DNA of 64,000 nucleotides, from assembly GCF_000716605.1 (NCBI RefSeq), contig NZ_JNXE01000015.1:124001-188000 (forward strand), given 5' to 3'. Each line of letters opens with the position of its first letter. Positions within the stretch are counted from its first letter, which is position 1. Shown here one piece after another: positions 39,549-48,189 of the stretch. A program made the translations under genes and the position numbers. The DNA is from Streptomyces sp. NRRL F-525 (lineage in GTDB: Bacteria; Actinomycetota; Actinomycetes; Streptomycetales; Streptomycetaceae). Under the pieces are notes generated by a model that saw only the letters and a list, made by a program, of their open reading frames with translations, had not been told where the DNA came from and did no database searches.

Positions 39549-40426
39549 CCCCCCTCACCCTCACCGCCACCGACGCCCGCCCGGGCCCCGCGAAGCCGAA
39601 GCGCACCGCGTGGGTACCCACCCTGGTGCTGGTCATCGGCTCCCTGTACTGCCTGATCCCCGTGGTCTGGGTGGTCATCGCGGCCAGCAAGGGCCGCGGC
39701 GAACTCTTCTCCACGTTCACCTTCGCCCCCGGCTTCGGCTTCCTCGACAACATCAAGGACCTCAGCGCCTACCGCGACGGCATCTACTGGCAGTGGATGG
39801 TCAACTCCCTCTTCTACGCGGGCGGCGGCGCCCTGCTCTCCGCCGCGGTCTCGGCCGCGGGCGGCTACGCGCTGGGCCGATTCGCCTTCAGGGGACGGGA
39901 GTTCATCTTCAAGCTGATGCTGGCCGGCGTCCTCGTCCCGAGCATCGTCCTGACCGTCCCCCAGTACTTCCTCCTCTCCAAGCTGGGCCTGGCCGACTCG
40001 TACTGGTCGATGCTCCTCCCGTCGATCCTCTCCCCCTACGGCGTCTACCTCGTCCGCATCTACGCGGCGGCCTCCGTGCCCGCCGAACTCCTCGAAGCGG
40101 CCCGCATGGACGGCGCGAGCGAGTGGCGGATCTTCTCGCGGATCGCGGTGCCGATGATGATGCCGGGGCTCATTACGGTGTTCCTGTTCCAGTTCGTCGG
40201 CATCTGGAACAACTTCCTCCTGCCGTACGTGATGCTCGCGGACGACACCAAGTTCCCGCTCACGCTGGGCCTTTACACCCTGCTCAACCAGGGCGCCTCC
40301 CAACCCGCCCTCTACACCCTGGTCATCATGGGCTGCTTCCTCGCGATCCTCCCCCTGATCGCGCTGTTCTTGGTGATCCAGCGGTTCTGGTCATTGGACC
40401 TCCTCAGCGGATCGGTCAAGGCCTGA
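39545..40426 (+). CDS. ABC sugar importer permease, MalG type
   Basis: The 293-residue partner permease has six helices, the EAA loop ELLEAARMDGASEWRIFSR, and the usual C-terminal FWSLDLLSGSVKA end seen in MalG-type proteins. It is coupled to the previous gene by a 4-bp overlap. Together with the binding protein it makes a three-part importer parallel to GanSPQ of Bacillus. Confidence 0.92.
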   Translation: MTPLTLTATDARPGPAKPKRTAWVPTLVLVIGSLYCLIPVVWVVIAASKGRGELFSTFTFAPGFGFLDNIKDLSAYRDGIYWQWMVNSLFYAGGGALLSAAVSAAGGYALGRFAFRGREFIFKLMLAGVLVPSIVLTVPQYFLLSKLGLADSYWSMLLPSILSPYGVYLVRIYAAASVPAELLEAARMDGASEWRIFSRIAVPMMMPGLITVFLFQFVGIWNNFLLPYVMLADDTKFPLTLGLYTLLNQGASQPALYTLVIMGCFLAILPLIALFLVIQRFWSLDLLSGSVKA

Positions 40427-40498
40427 GGTGTGAGTCCCGAGGTGTAAGCACTGAGCCGTATCTCCCCCCACCGCACCCGAACGGGCAGAACGAGGAAC

Positions 40499-41527
40499 AT
40501 GACCACCAGTCCGAACGGACGCCGCAAACCGCCCACCATCCACGACGTGGCCCGGGAGGCAGGGGTCTCCCGGGGCACGGTCTCCCGGTTCCTGAACGGC
40601 GGCCACTACGTCTCACCGGCCGCCCGCACCGCCGTGGAGACGGCGATCAGGAAGACGGGCTACGTTGTCAACCGGCACGCCCGTTCCCTGAGCACCGGAC
40701 GCTCGGACTCGGTGGCGTTCCTCCTCACCGAGCCGCAGGAGAAGTTCTTCGAGGACCCCAACTTCAATGTCCTGCTGCGGGGTTGCACCGAACACCTGGC
40801 CCGCCACGACATCCCGCTCCTGCTGATGCTGGCCTCCTCCAAGGACGAACGCCGCCGCCTGACCCGGTACATCACCTCGGGCCATGTGGACGGCGTCCTC
40901 CTCGTCTCCAACCACAGCGGCGACCCGGTGGCGGCCGAACTCCGGGACGCGGGAATCCCGTTGGTGGCCTGCGGCAAACCGCTCGGCACCGCCTCCAAGT
41001 ACAGCTACGTGGCCGCGGCCGACCGCGACGGCGCCCAGGAGATGGTCCGCCACCTCATCGCGCGAGGCCGCCGCCGCATCGGCATGGTCACCGGCCCCCT
41101 CGACGCACCGGGCGGCCCCGACCGCCTGGCGGGTTACAGGGACGTACTGACGGAGGCGGGCCTGCCCCACGACCCGACCCTCGTGGTCGAGGGCGACTAC
41201 CGCCGCACGGGCGGCGAGGAAGCGGCCCGACGCCTCCTGGCCCAGGCCCCGGACATAGACGCGGTGTTCGTGGCTTCGGACTTGATGGCGTTGGGAGTCG
41301 TCAACACCCTTCAACAGTCCGGCCGTTCGGTCCCGGATGACATCGCTGTCGGAGGCTTCGACGACTCGGCGGCGGCCACGTCCATCACCCCGGCCCTGAC
41401 GACCATGCGCCAGCCCTACGACCGCATCAGCGCCGAGATGGTGAGGATGCTCCTCGCCCAGATCGCCGGTGAGGACACGGCGGGCGTGATTCTGCCTACG
41501 GAACTGGTGGTACGGGAGTCGGCATAA
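40499..41527 (+). CDS. LacI-family transcriptional regulator
   Basis: The 342-residue protein has the LacI helix-turn-helix (TIHDVAREAGVSRGTVSRFL) with a hinge helix (ARSLSTGRSDSVAFLL), then a periplasmic-binding-like sugar sensor (GYRDVL, GVVNTLQQSGRSVPDDIAVGG). It lies 72 bp after the importer genes in the same direction, so it most likely represses the galactan locus until a galactose-containing inducer binds. Candidate operators lie at 37063-37170. Confidence 0.93.
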   Translation: MTTSPNGRRKPPTIHDVAREAGVSRGTVSRFLNGGHYVSPAARTAVETAIRKTGYVVNRHARSLSTGRSDSVAFLLTEPQEKFFEDPNFNVLLRGCTEHLARHDIPLLLMLASSKDERRRLTRYITSGHVDGVLLVSNHSGDPVAAELRDAGIPLVACGKPLGTASKYSYVAAADRDGAQEMVRHLIARGRRRIGMVTGPLDAPGGPDRLAGYRDVLTEAGLPHDPTLVVEGDYRRTGGEEAARRLLAQAPDIDAVFVASDLMALGVVNTLQQSGRSVPDDIAVGGFDDSAAATSITPALTTMRQPYDRISAEMVRMLLAQIAGEDTAGVILPTELVVRESA

Positions 41528-41621
41528 CGGTCGTAATTGTCAAACCAACCGGAACACGGGTACACGCATGTGAAGGCAGCAGCCGTCCGGTTCGTGTCGA
41601 GTCGGTGGGGCTTTCCATCCG

Positions 41622-41627
41622 TATTCT
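41622..41627 (+). promoter_or_regulatory. Probable -10 element of a leaderless HAD gene promoter
   Basis: TATTCT ends 6 bp before the ATG at 41634. No Shine-Dalgarno sequence precedes the ATG, so a leaderless transcript is likely. Confidence 0.45.
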
Positions 41628-41633
41628 CTGATC

Positions 41634-42440
41634 ATGGCCGCACCCCTCGCATATGCACTGATCGCCACCGACCTGGACGGAACGCTGCTGCGCGGCGACG
41701 ACACGCTCTCCGACCGGTCCCGCGCCGTACTGCGGCGGGTGGCGGAGGCCGGCGCCCGGCACCTCGTCGTCACCGGCAGGCCGGCCCCGAGGGTGCGCCC
41801 GTTGCTCGAAGACCTCGGCTCCAGAGGGCTCGCGGTGTGCGGACAGGGCGCGCAGTTGTACGACGCCGGCGCGGACCGTCTGCTCTGGTCGGTCACCCTG
41901 GACCGGGAGTTGGCGGAGACCGCGCTCGGCAAGATCGAGGCGGAAGTGGGCCAGGTGTACGCGGCGGTGGACCAGGACGGCGTGGACGGCCTGACCCTCA
42001 TCGAGCCCGGCTACTTGATGCCGCACCCCACGCTCCCGGCGGTACGGGTGGGCCGACGTGACGACCTCTGGTGCGAACCCATCAGCAAGGTGTTGCTCCG
42101 TCACCCCGCCCTGGAGGACGACGAGTTGGCCTCCACGGCCCGCTCGGTGGTCGGTTCCCTGGCCTCGGTCACCATGTCGGGCCCCGGCACCGTCGAACTC
42201 CAGCCACTCGGCATCACCAAGGCGACGGGACTGGCCCTGGCCGCCCAACACCTGGGCCTGCACCCCTCGGACACCATCGCCTTCGGCGACATGCCGAACG
42301 ACATCCCGATGTTCGACTGGGCGGCGCATGGAGTGGCAATGGCCAACGCCCACCCCGAACTCAAGGCAGTCGCGGACGAGGTGACGTCGTCGAACGAGGA
42401 CGACGGAATCGCCCTGGTACTTGAGAGATTGTTCAGCTGA
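41634..42440 (+). CDS. HAD-superfamily Cof-type phosphatase
   Basis: The 268-residue protein shows HAD motif I (ATDLDGTLL, nucleophile and acid Asp), motif II Thr in LVVTGR, motif III Lys in LGITKATGL and motif IV GDMPNDIPMF, with a type IIB (Cof) cap between motifs II and III. Such enzymes dephosphorylate sugar phosphates, FMN or other small phosphates. It may be unrelated to the galactan locus, from which 107 bp separate it. Substrate unknown. Confidence 0.88.
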   Translation: MAAPLAYALIATDLDGTLLRGDDTLSDRSRAVLRRVAEAGARHLVVTGRPAPRVRPLLEDLGSRGLAVCGQGAQLYDAGADRLLWSVTLDRELAETALGKIEAEVGQVYAAVDQDGVDGLTLIEPGYLMPHPTLPAVRVGRRDDLWCEPISKVLLRHPALEDDELASTARSVVGSLASVTMSGPGTVELQPLGITKATGLALAAQHLGLHPSDTIAFGDMPNDIPMFDWAAHGVAMANAHPELKAVADEVTSSNEDDGIALVLERLFS

Positions 42441-42442
42441 AA

Positions 42443-42526
42443 CGCCCTGTTTTTTTAGGGGCGCGGGGAACTGCGCGACCAGCCACGACGGCGCTGCACT
42501 CAAAACACAACCCATCGTGGCTGGTC
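42443..42526. repeat. Streptomyces palindromic intergenic unit, bidirectional terminator
   Basis: GCCCT-T7-AGGGGC is followed by GCGCGGGGAACTGCGCG and a perfect 12-bp inverted repeat GACCAGCCACGA (42477-42488) / TCGTGGCTGGTC (42515-42526). I recognise GGGGCGCGGGGAACTGCGCG as a very common short intergenic repeat in Streptomyces. It lies between two convergent genes. I see one copy in this window. Confidence 0.75.
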
Positions 42527-42535
42527 ACATCGGTT

Positions 42536-43012
42536 CTAGTAAGCCCCGTACACGTTGTCGATCGAGCCATACACCGCGGCGGCGTAATTGCAGGCGGCGG
42601 TGATGTTGGCGACCGGGTCATACGGGTCGTACGAAGTCCCGGCAACGTGATACGCGTTGAACGTCGGGTCGATGACCTGGAGAAGCCCCTTCGACGGCGT
42701 ACCGGCCGCCGCGTTGGAGTCCCAGTTGTTGATCGCGTACTGGTTACCGGAAGACTCGCGGATCACATTCCGGTAGATCCCGTTGTACGTACCCGGAATC
42801 CCCTTCTGCGCCATGATCGCGAGCGACTCCCGAATCCACCCGTCAAGGGTGTTGGGGTACCCGGCAAGAGTGGTGGACGCGGTGGTCGACGTGGTGGCCG
42901 CGGACGCGGTGGTCGCACTCACGACGGGCAGGGCGATGATCGCGGCACCGGTGCCGGCGAGAACGACACGGCGGACGAGGCGGGCGCGGCGGGACTGAGC
43001 GGTTGCAGGCAT
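42536..43012 (-). CDS. Secreted lytic transglycosylase (SLT-domain)
   Basis: The 158-residue protein has a signal peptide (basic start, VVLAGTGAAIIALPVV, cut near ASA), a short Thr/Ser stretch, and a lysozyme-like SLT domain with catalytic Glu in NVIRESSGNQYAIN, GLLQVIDPTFNAY and an Ala/Tyr-rich end. It should cut glycan strands of peptidoglycan. AGAGGAA lies about 9 bases before the ATG. A c-di-AMP riboswitch lies directly upstream, linking its expression to cell-wall and osmotic signalling. Confidence 0.9.
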   Translation of the reverse strand: MPATAQSRRARLVRRVVLAGTGAAIIALPVVSATTASAATTSTTASTTLAGYPNTLDGWIRESLAIMAQKGIPGTYNGIYRNVIRESSGNQYAINNWDSNAAAGTPSKGLLQVIDPTFNAYHVAGTSYDPYDPVANITAACNYAAAVYGSIDNVYGAY

Positions 43013-43030
43013 GACGAGGTTCCTCTCCGT

Positions 43031-43208
43031 CGCCTGCGAGGTGAGCTGTCGGGTTCGGGCTGGGAGGTGCCCGGCCAGGCCCTTGCGGACGTGACTTAAC
43101 CCCAAGCCGTTCCGGTCGAGACGACCGGCCCGGCGACTTACCTGGTTCCCCCGCTCCTGCCGTGCGAGAAGTTCGTGACTGGGATGCCGGGCGGCGGCAG
43201 GATTCGGC
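43031..43208 (-). ncRNA. ydaO/yuaA-type c-di-AMP riboswitch
   Basis: Read on the minus strand the leader contains, in order, GCCGAATCCTGCCGCC, CAGGAGCGGGGGAACCAGG, CTTGGGGTTAAGTC, and CCGAACCCGACAGCTCACCT followed by CGCAGGC. These match the conserved segments of the ydaO aptamer, in the right order over about 178 nt. The usual TTGGGGTGAAT is here TTGGGGTTAAG, a small deviation. It ends 18 bases before the transglycosylase start. I see no separate terminator stem after it, so control may act within the aptamer or on translation. Confidence 0.85.
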
Positions 43209-43230
43209 GTTCCGCTCGACAGGCCGGGAA

Positions 43231-43258
43231 ACTATGCGAGAGCACATGTCCGGAACAA
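43231..43258 (-). promoter_or_regulatory. Candidate promoter for the riboswitch transcript
   Basis: On the minus strand TTGTTC (43258-43253) and CATAGT (43236-43231) have 16-bp spacing and would start transcription about 15-20 bases before the aptamer. The rest of the spacer to 43450 holds nothing I can identify. Confidence 0.35.
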
Positions 43259-43450
43259 GTGGCGGAATCACACCTAACCCCTATTGACCTTGGTCTGAGG
43301 CGTATGGGGCACTTGATCCTTTGCGCGAGCCAAGGGTCAACTGTCAAATGCCGTAAGGGAAAACGCGGGCAGACCAGGACACAGGTCACGCACAGAAACG
43401 CGTGACCCAACTCACGGGAGGATTAAGAACGGCAAATCGGGCATTCGCCC

Positions 43451-45445
43451 TCAACTGGCAGTTCTCGGAATCCTTTTCTCCCAGGTGCGGTGGAAGATCA
43501 CTTCTCCACCCTCGGTGCAGATCACCTCGTTTGAGGTAAGAAAGTCCGTTTCGTCGCAAGTAATCTCCGACCGCGTGCGCACCCTCGTGTCCCACCCCAG
43601 CTCCGGCCGGTGCAGCCGGATCGACCACTCCGAGAGGGTGCGCGCGGACAACGGGTCGGACTCGTCGATCGTGTACGTCTCCAACGCGTCCTCGGTGAAC
43701 TCCAACCCGTCCGGATACACGCGCGTGCCGCCGTACCGAGGGTCGACTTCGAGCCGCCACTCACCCTTCGCCACATCCCGCAGGACCAGCCGCTCGGGCC
43801 GCGGTTCGTCCAGCGTGGCCGGGTAGTTGACCCCGAGCGGCTCGGCTTCCTCCGGCTCCTCGAACCGAATGTCCTCCGCCAACTCCCGCTCCCGAACGGG
43901 GAGTTCGAGCGCACTCCCCTCCGGATCCAACGTGAACCCCGCCGCGGACTCCGGCTGCGGCCAGATCCACGGCCAGTACGCCGACGACACCGCGAGCCGG
44001 ATCCGATGCCCCGGCGGGAACGCGTGCCCGATGCCGTTCAGTTCGAAGGTCACGTCCTCGGTGGCCCCCGGCGTCCACGGCACCGCCCGGTCCCGCCCGT
44101 GCCGCGCCGACAGGTTGAGCACGCCCCGGGTGACGAGGGTCGAGGAGCCGTCCGGGGCGACATCGCACAGCCGGGCGATCACCTGCCCGCGCGGCACCTC
44201 ACACGTCAGCCGCAGCCGTACCCGCGGCCGCCCCAGCACCCACGTCTCGGCCGGTACCTCGAACTCGAAGCACGCCGACCGCGCGTCCTCGTCCCGCTGG
44301 TCCGGCGGCAGATCGGCGTCGTTGCCGAAGGGGAAGAAACGGCCCGCGTCCACACCGGTGTGCATGGGGGAGCGGACGATCACGGGCGCACCCCGGAGGC
44401 CGTACGTCGTCGTCTTCACGTGCGGCGAGGGCCACGCGGGCTCGCCGACCCAACGGCCCGGGAGGGTGTCGTAGACCGTGGCCGGGGGGTGGGAGTCGCT
44501 GACGTAGGCCCGTAGCAGGGGGTCGGTCATGACGCCGGTGTCCTTGTCCTTCAACCAGTGGTCCCACCAGCGGAGGGTCTCCTGGAGGAAGCCGATCGCG
44601 GGGCCGGGCGGCAGGCCGCGGTCCGGGTACTGGTGCGACCAGGGGCCGATGAGGCCGCGTACGCGGTCCGGCGGGAGGTGTTCGACGAGGCGCAACACCG
44701 TGTCGCGGTACGGGTCGTGCCAGCCGCCGACCGCGAGGACCGCCGCGTCGATCGCGCCGTAGTCCTCGCAGACGCTGCCGTGCTTCCAGTAGTCGTCGCG
44801 GAGCTGGTGGGCGAGCCAGGTGTGGATGAACGGGTCGATCTGTTCGAGGCGTTTGAGCCACAGGTCGCGCCAGACCAGGCCCGCGTACTCGGGGTCCGGC
44901 GGGCGGGCGACGAAGGCGAGCATGGTGGCGGCCCAGGCGTGCAGGTCGACGGCGAGGGCGGAACCTCCCATGTAGTGCACGTCGTTGTCGTAGCGGTCGT
45001 CGGTCGAGCAGACCGTGACGATCGCCTTGAGCGGCTCGGGCGCGAGGGCCGCGATCTGGAGGGAGTTGAAGCCGCCCCAGGAGATGCCGAACATGCCGAC
45101 CTTGCCGGTGCACCAGGGCTGCGCGGCAAGCCAGTTGACGACTTCCACGCCGTCGGCGAGTTCCTGGGCGTCGTATTCGTCGCCGGGGGCACCCTCACTG
45201 TTGCCGTGCCCGCGTACGTCGACCCGGACGGAGGCGTAGCCGTGGCCCGCGTACCAGGGGTGGCGCTGGGCGTCCCGGGGCGCGGTCCAGTCGGTCAGGC
45301 GGTACGGGAGGTATTCGAGGAGCGCGGGGACGGGTTCGTCGGTCACCGGGCGCCACACGCGCGCGTAGAGGCGTGTTCCGTCGGGCAGCGGGATACGGAG
45401 GTCCTCGTGGGCCGTCTCGTGAGGGAAGGACGTACGGATGCGCAT
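43451..45445 (-). CDS. CocE/NonD-family alpha/beta hydrolase (X-Pro dipeptidyl-peptidase-like)
   Basis: The 664-residue protein has an alpha/beta hydrolase domain with nucleophile Ser in GMFGISWGGFNSLQ, an Asp in AVGGWHDPYRDT and His in LIGPWSHQYPDRG, then the C-terminal jelly-roll domain (GRPRVRLRLTC, HRIRLAVSSAYWPWIWP). The family includes X-prolyl dipeptidyl aminopeptidases and cocaine esterase. No signal peptide, so it acts in the cytoplasm. It follows the POT transporter by 16 bp, suggesting it hydrolyses imported peptides (inference). The last 25 codons are richer in A/T third bases. Confidence 0.88.
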   Translation of the reverse strand: MRIRTSFPHETAHEDLRIPLPDGTRLYARVWRPVTDEPVPALLEYLPYRLTDWTAPRDAQRHPWYAGHGYASVRVDVRGHGNSEGAPGDEYDAQELADGVEVVNWLAAQPWCTGKVGMFGISWGGFNSLQIAALAPEPLKAIVTVCSTDDRYDNDVHYMGGSALAVDLHAWAATMLAFVARPPDPEYAGLVWRDLWLKRLEQIDPFIHTWLAHQLRDDYWKHGSVCEDYGAIDAAVLAVGGWHDPYRDTVLRLVEHLPPDRVRGLIGPWSHQYPDRGLPPGPAIGFLQETLRWWDHWLKDKDTGVMTDPLLRAYVSDSHPPATVYDTLPGRWVGEPAWPSPHVKTTTYGLRGAPVIVRSPMHTGVDAGRFFPFGNDADLPPDQRDEDARSACFEFEVPAETWVLGRPRVRLRLTCEVPRGQVIARLCDVAPDGSSTLVTRGVLNLSARHGRDRAVPWTPGATEDVTFELNGIGHAFPPGHRIRLAVSSAYWPWIWPQPESAAGFTLDPEGSALELPVRERELAEDIRFEEPEEAEPLGVNYPATLDEPRPERLVLRDVAKGEWRLEVDPRYGGTRVYPDGLEFTEDALETYTIDESDPLSARTLSEWSIRLHRPELGWDTRVRTRSEITCDETDFLTSNEVICTEGGEVIFHRTWEKRIPRTAS

Positions 45446-45461
45446 GAGGGACCCCTCGGGT

Positions 45462-46967
45462 TCAGTGGACCGGGTGCATCGTGCGGCGCAGCCACGGCGC
45501 GGCGGCCATCACCGCGAGGCCCGCGGCCACCGCGATCGCGCCGTTGACGCCGAAGTAGGCCGGCTTGGAGACGTCGTCGTAGAGCTTCACCGTCTGGGCC
45601 TGGATGCCGTTCGCGAGGGCGAGGGACAGGAACCAGAGGGACATGGTCTGGCTGGAGAACGCGGCCGGGGCGAGCTTCGTGGTCGCGGACATGCCGGAGG
45701 TCTCCAGGAGGATGTCGCCGAGCCCGAGCAGGAAGTACGAGCCGACGATCCACCAGGCCGACATCCGGTAGGCGTCACCGCTGTGCCCGCTGGTCGGCAG
45801 GACCATCAGCAGGAAGGACAGGCCGCCGAGTACGACACCGATCGCGATCTTGTTGGAGGCGTGCGGCTGGCTGCGGCCCATGCGGACCCAGAGCGCGGCG
45901 ACCACGGGGGCGAGCCCGACCTCGAAGGCGCCGAGGGCGGATGCGTACCAGCTGGCGGGGAAGTCGAAGCCGAGGATGGTCGTCTCGGCGTTCGACGCGG
46001 CCAGCAGCATCATCGTCGAATAGGCCTGGAAGAGAATGAAGTTGAAGACCGTCGAGGCCAGGAAGAGCACGATGTACGGGCGCAGCCGGCCGCGTTCGGC
46101 GGGGCTCACGCGCGGGCTCATGAACATCACCGCGAAGTACACGACCGGGGCGATGACCGAGATCACCGTGAGCAGGTCGACGAAGCGGCCCATCGTCAGC
46201 CAGCCGGCGGTGGCCACTCCGGTCGCGAGTACGGCGGCGACCACGATGCCTACGACGATCAGGCGGACCGCGCGGCGCAGCGCGTCCGGCGCGAGGGCGA
46301 ACTCCGCGGTGTTCCTGCGACCGGCCAGGTGACGGCGGCCCGCGACGTACTGGATGAGCCCGAAGGTCATGCCGACCGCGGCGGCCGAGAAGCCCCAGTG
46401 CCAGCCCTTGTGGTCGCCGAGCCAGCCGGTGATCAGGGGGCCCGCGAAGGCGCCGATGTTGATCGCCATGTAGTAGAGCGCGAAACCGGCGTCCCGGCGC
46501 TCGTCGTCGGTGCGGTAGAGCTTGCCGACCATGGTGGCCACGTTGGGCTTGAGCAGGCCGGTGCCGGCGCTGATGAGGCCGAGGCCGACCCAGGTCATCG
46601 TGGGGGTGGGGACCGCCATCGCGTAGTGCCCGCAGGCGATCAGGATGCCGCCCCACAGCACCGCGCGGTACGAACCGAGGATGCGGTCGGCGAGCCAGCC
46701 GCCCGCGACCGAGACGAGATAGACCAGTGTTCCGTAGGCTGCCGACACGGACGCGGCCGTTCCGGACGACATGCCCATGCCGCCGTGCGCGACGGTATCC
46801 GCGAAGTAGAGGACGAGGATGGCCTGCATGCCGAGGAACGAGAAGCGCTCCCAGACCTCGAGCCCGGAGAGCGTGAGCAGCCCCTTGGGCTGGCCGAAGA
46901 AGGCGTGGTCGTCCTCGGGGGGCGGTTGGTCGTCGGGTTCGGCTTCCAGTGCGGTTCGAGACACCAT
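45462..46967 (-). CDS. POT/PTR2-family peptide transporter
   Basis: The 501-residue protein has about fourteen membrane segments and the POT signature GLEVWERFSFLGMQAILVLY (ExxERF), plus GTGLLKPNVATMVGKLY and FALYYMAINIGAFAGP. These carriers import di- and tripeptides with protons. GGAAG lies before the ATG. It is the first gene of a probable operon with the CocE hydrolase. The family is usually annotated DtpT/YjdL-like. Confidence 0.93.
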   Translation of the reverse strand: MVSRTALEAEPDDQPPPEDDHAFFGQPKGLLTLSGLEVWERFSFLGMQAILVLYFADTVAHGGMGMSSGTAASVSAAYGTLVYLVSVAGGWLADRILGSYRAVLWGGILIACGHYAMAVPTPTMTWVGLGLISAGTGLLKPNVATMVGKLYRTDDERRDAGFALYYMAINIGAFAGPLITGWLGDHKGWHWGFSAAAVGMTFGLIQYVAGRRHLAGRRNTAEFALAPDALRRAVRLIVVGIVVAAVLATGVATAGWLTMGRFVDLLTVISVIAPVVYFAVMFMSPRVSPAERGRLRPYIVLFLASTVFNFILFQAYSTMMLLAASNAETTILGFDFPASWYASALGAFEVGLAPVVAALWVRMGRSQPHASNKIAIGVVLGGLSFLLMVLPTSGHSGDAYRMSAWWIVGSYFLLGLGDILLETSGMSATTKLAPAAFSSQTMSLWFLSLALANGIQAQTVKLYDDVSKPAYFGVNGAIAVAAGLAVMAAAPWLRRTMHPVH

Positions 46968-47172
46968 CCACTACTTCCGCGTAAGTCGATAAATATCCGT
47001 TCTTATCAGGTGATCGAAAACATACCGGTCGTGATCCGATACCGCCCCTGCTGGACGGGGTGGGCGGCATGGGTGATCGAAAGCTGACCGGATACGCTGA
47101 CTTGAGTGATGCCAGCGACCTATCGACAAACCGTGTGACCGCCCAGGGACACCAGCAGACAGGAGACCCCTC

Positions 47173-48183
47173 GTGACCGTCGTCGGGCCGTTCGGGCTGA
47201 GCGTGCGGGACCAGGCTCTGGAAGCCGATGTCCAGGCCGGATTGACGGCCGTCGAGGAGGGTCTGCTCGAAGCCACCAAGAGCGAGGTCCCCTTCATCAC
47301 GGAGGCCGCCCAGCACCTCGTGCGCGCGGGCGGGAAGCGGTTCAGGCCGCTCCTCGTGATGCTCGCCGCGCAGTTCGGCGATCCGTACGCGCCGGGTGTC
47401 GTGCCCTCGGCGGTCGTCGTCGAGCTGACCCACCTCGCCACGCTGTACCACGACGACGTCATGGACGAGGCGACCGTACGCCGCGGGGTGGAGAGCGCCA
47501 ACGTCCGCTGGGGCAACTCGGTCGCGGTCCTCACCGGCGACTTCCTGTTCGCGCGCGCGTCGCACACGCTGGCCGACCTCGGCCCCGAGGCGGTGCGGGT
47601 ACAGGCCGAGGCGTTCGAACGGCTGGTCACCGGCCAGATCCTGGAGACCGCGGGACCGTCCGACGGGCGCGACCCGGTCGAGCACTACCTCGACGTGCTC
47701 GGCGGCAAGACCGGCTCCCTGGTCGCGGTCGCGTGCCGCTTCGGCGCGATGATGTCCGGCTGCGACGACACCGTCGTGGACGTCCTCACCCAGTACGGCG
47801 AGCGGCTCGGCGTCGCCTTCCAGCTCGCCGACGACGTCCTGGACATCGCCTCCGACGGCGAGGAGTCCGGCAAGACCCCGGGCACGGACCTGCGCGAGGG
47901 CATCCCCACGCTGCCGGTGCTGCTGCTCCGCGAGCGGGCGGCCCGCCTGGGTCTCGCCGAGGACATCGCCCTGTGCGAGCTGCTCGACTCCGACCTCACG
48001 GACGACGCCAGGCACGCCGAGGCGCTCTCCCGCCTGCGCGTCCACCCGGCCCTGGAACAGGCCCGCCGCGACACCGTCCGCTACGTGGAGGACGCCCGCG
48101 CGGCGCTCGCCCCGCTCCCCGAGTGCGACGCCAAGGTCGCCCTGCTGGAGATGTGCGACGCGGTGGTGCACCGGGCGGGCTGA
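47173..48183 (+). CDS. Long-chain polyprenyl diphosphate synthase
   Basis: The 336-residue trans-prenyltransferase has the first Asp-rich motif in LYHDDVMDEATVRRG, the second in FQLADDVLDIASD, GGKRFRPLL and GGKTGSLVAVACR. The residue before the first motif region is small or medium, as in long-chain enzymes. It probably makes the heptaprenyl to nonaprenyl chain of menaquinone (inference). AGGAGACCCC precedes the GTG. It is transcribed divergently from the peptide transporter with about 205 bp between. Confidence 0.92.
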   Translation: MTVVGPFGLSVRDQALEADVQAGLTAVEEGLLEATKSEVPFITEAAQHLVRAGGKRFRPLLVMLAAQFGDPYAPGVVPSAVVVELTHLATLYHDDVMDEATVRRGVESANVRWGNSVAVLTGDFLFARASHTLADLGPEAVRVQAEAFERLVTGQILETAGPSDGRDPVEHYLDVLGGKTGSLVAVACRFGAMMSGCDDTVVDVLTQYGERLGVAFQLADDVLDIASDGEESGKTPGTDLREGIPTLPVLLLRERAARLGLAEDIALCELLDSDLTDDARHAEALSRLRVHPALEQARRDTVRYVEDARAALAPLPECDAKVALLEMCDAVVHRAG

Positions 48184-48189
48184 GGCCCG

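Noticed and set aside
45775..48171. Long minus-strand frame spanning transporter and polyprenyl synthase genes
   Set aside because: It crosses a divergent promoter region and overlaps two confident genes in other frames.
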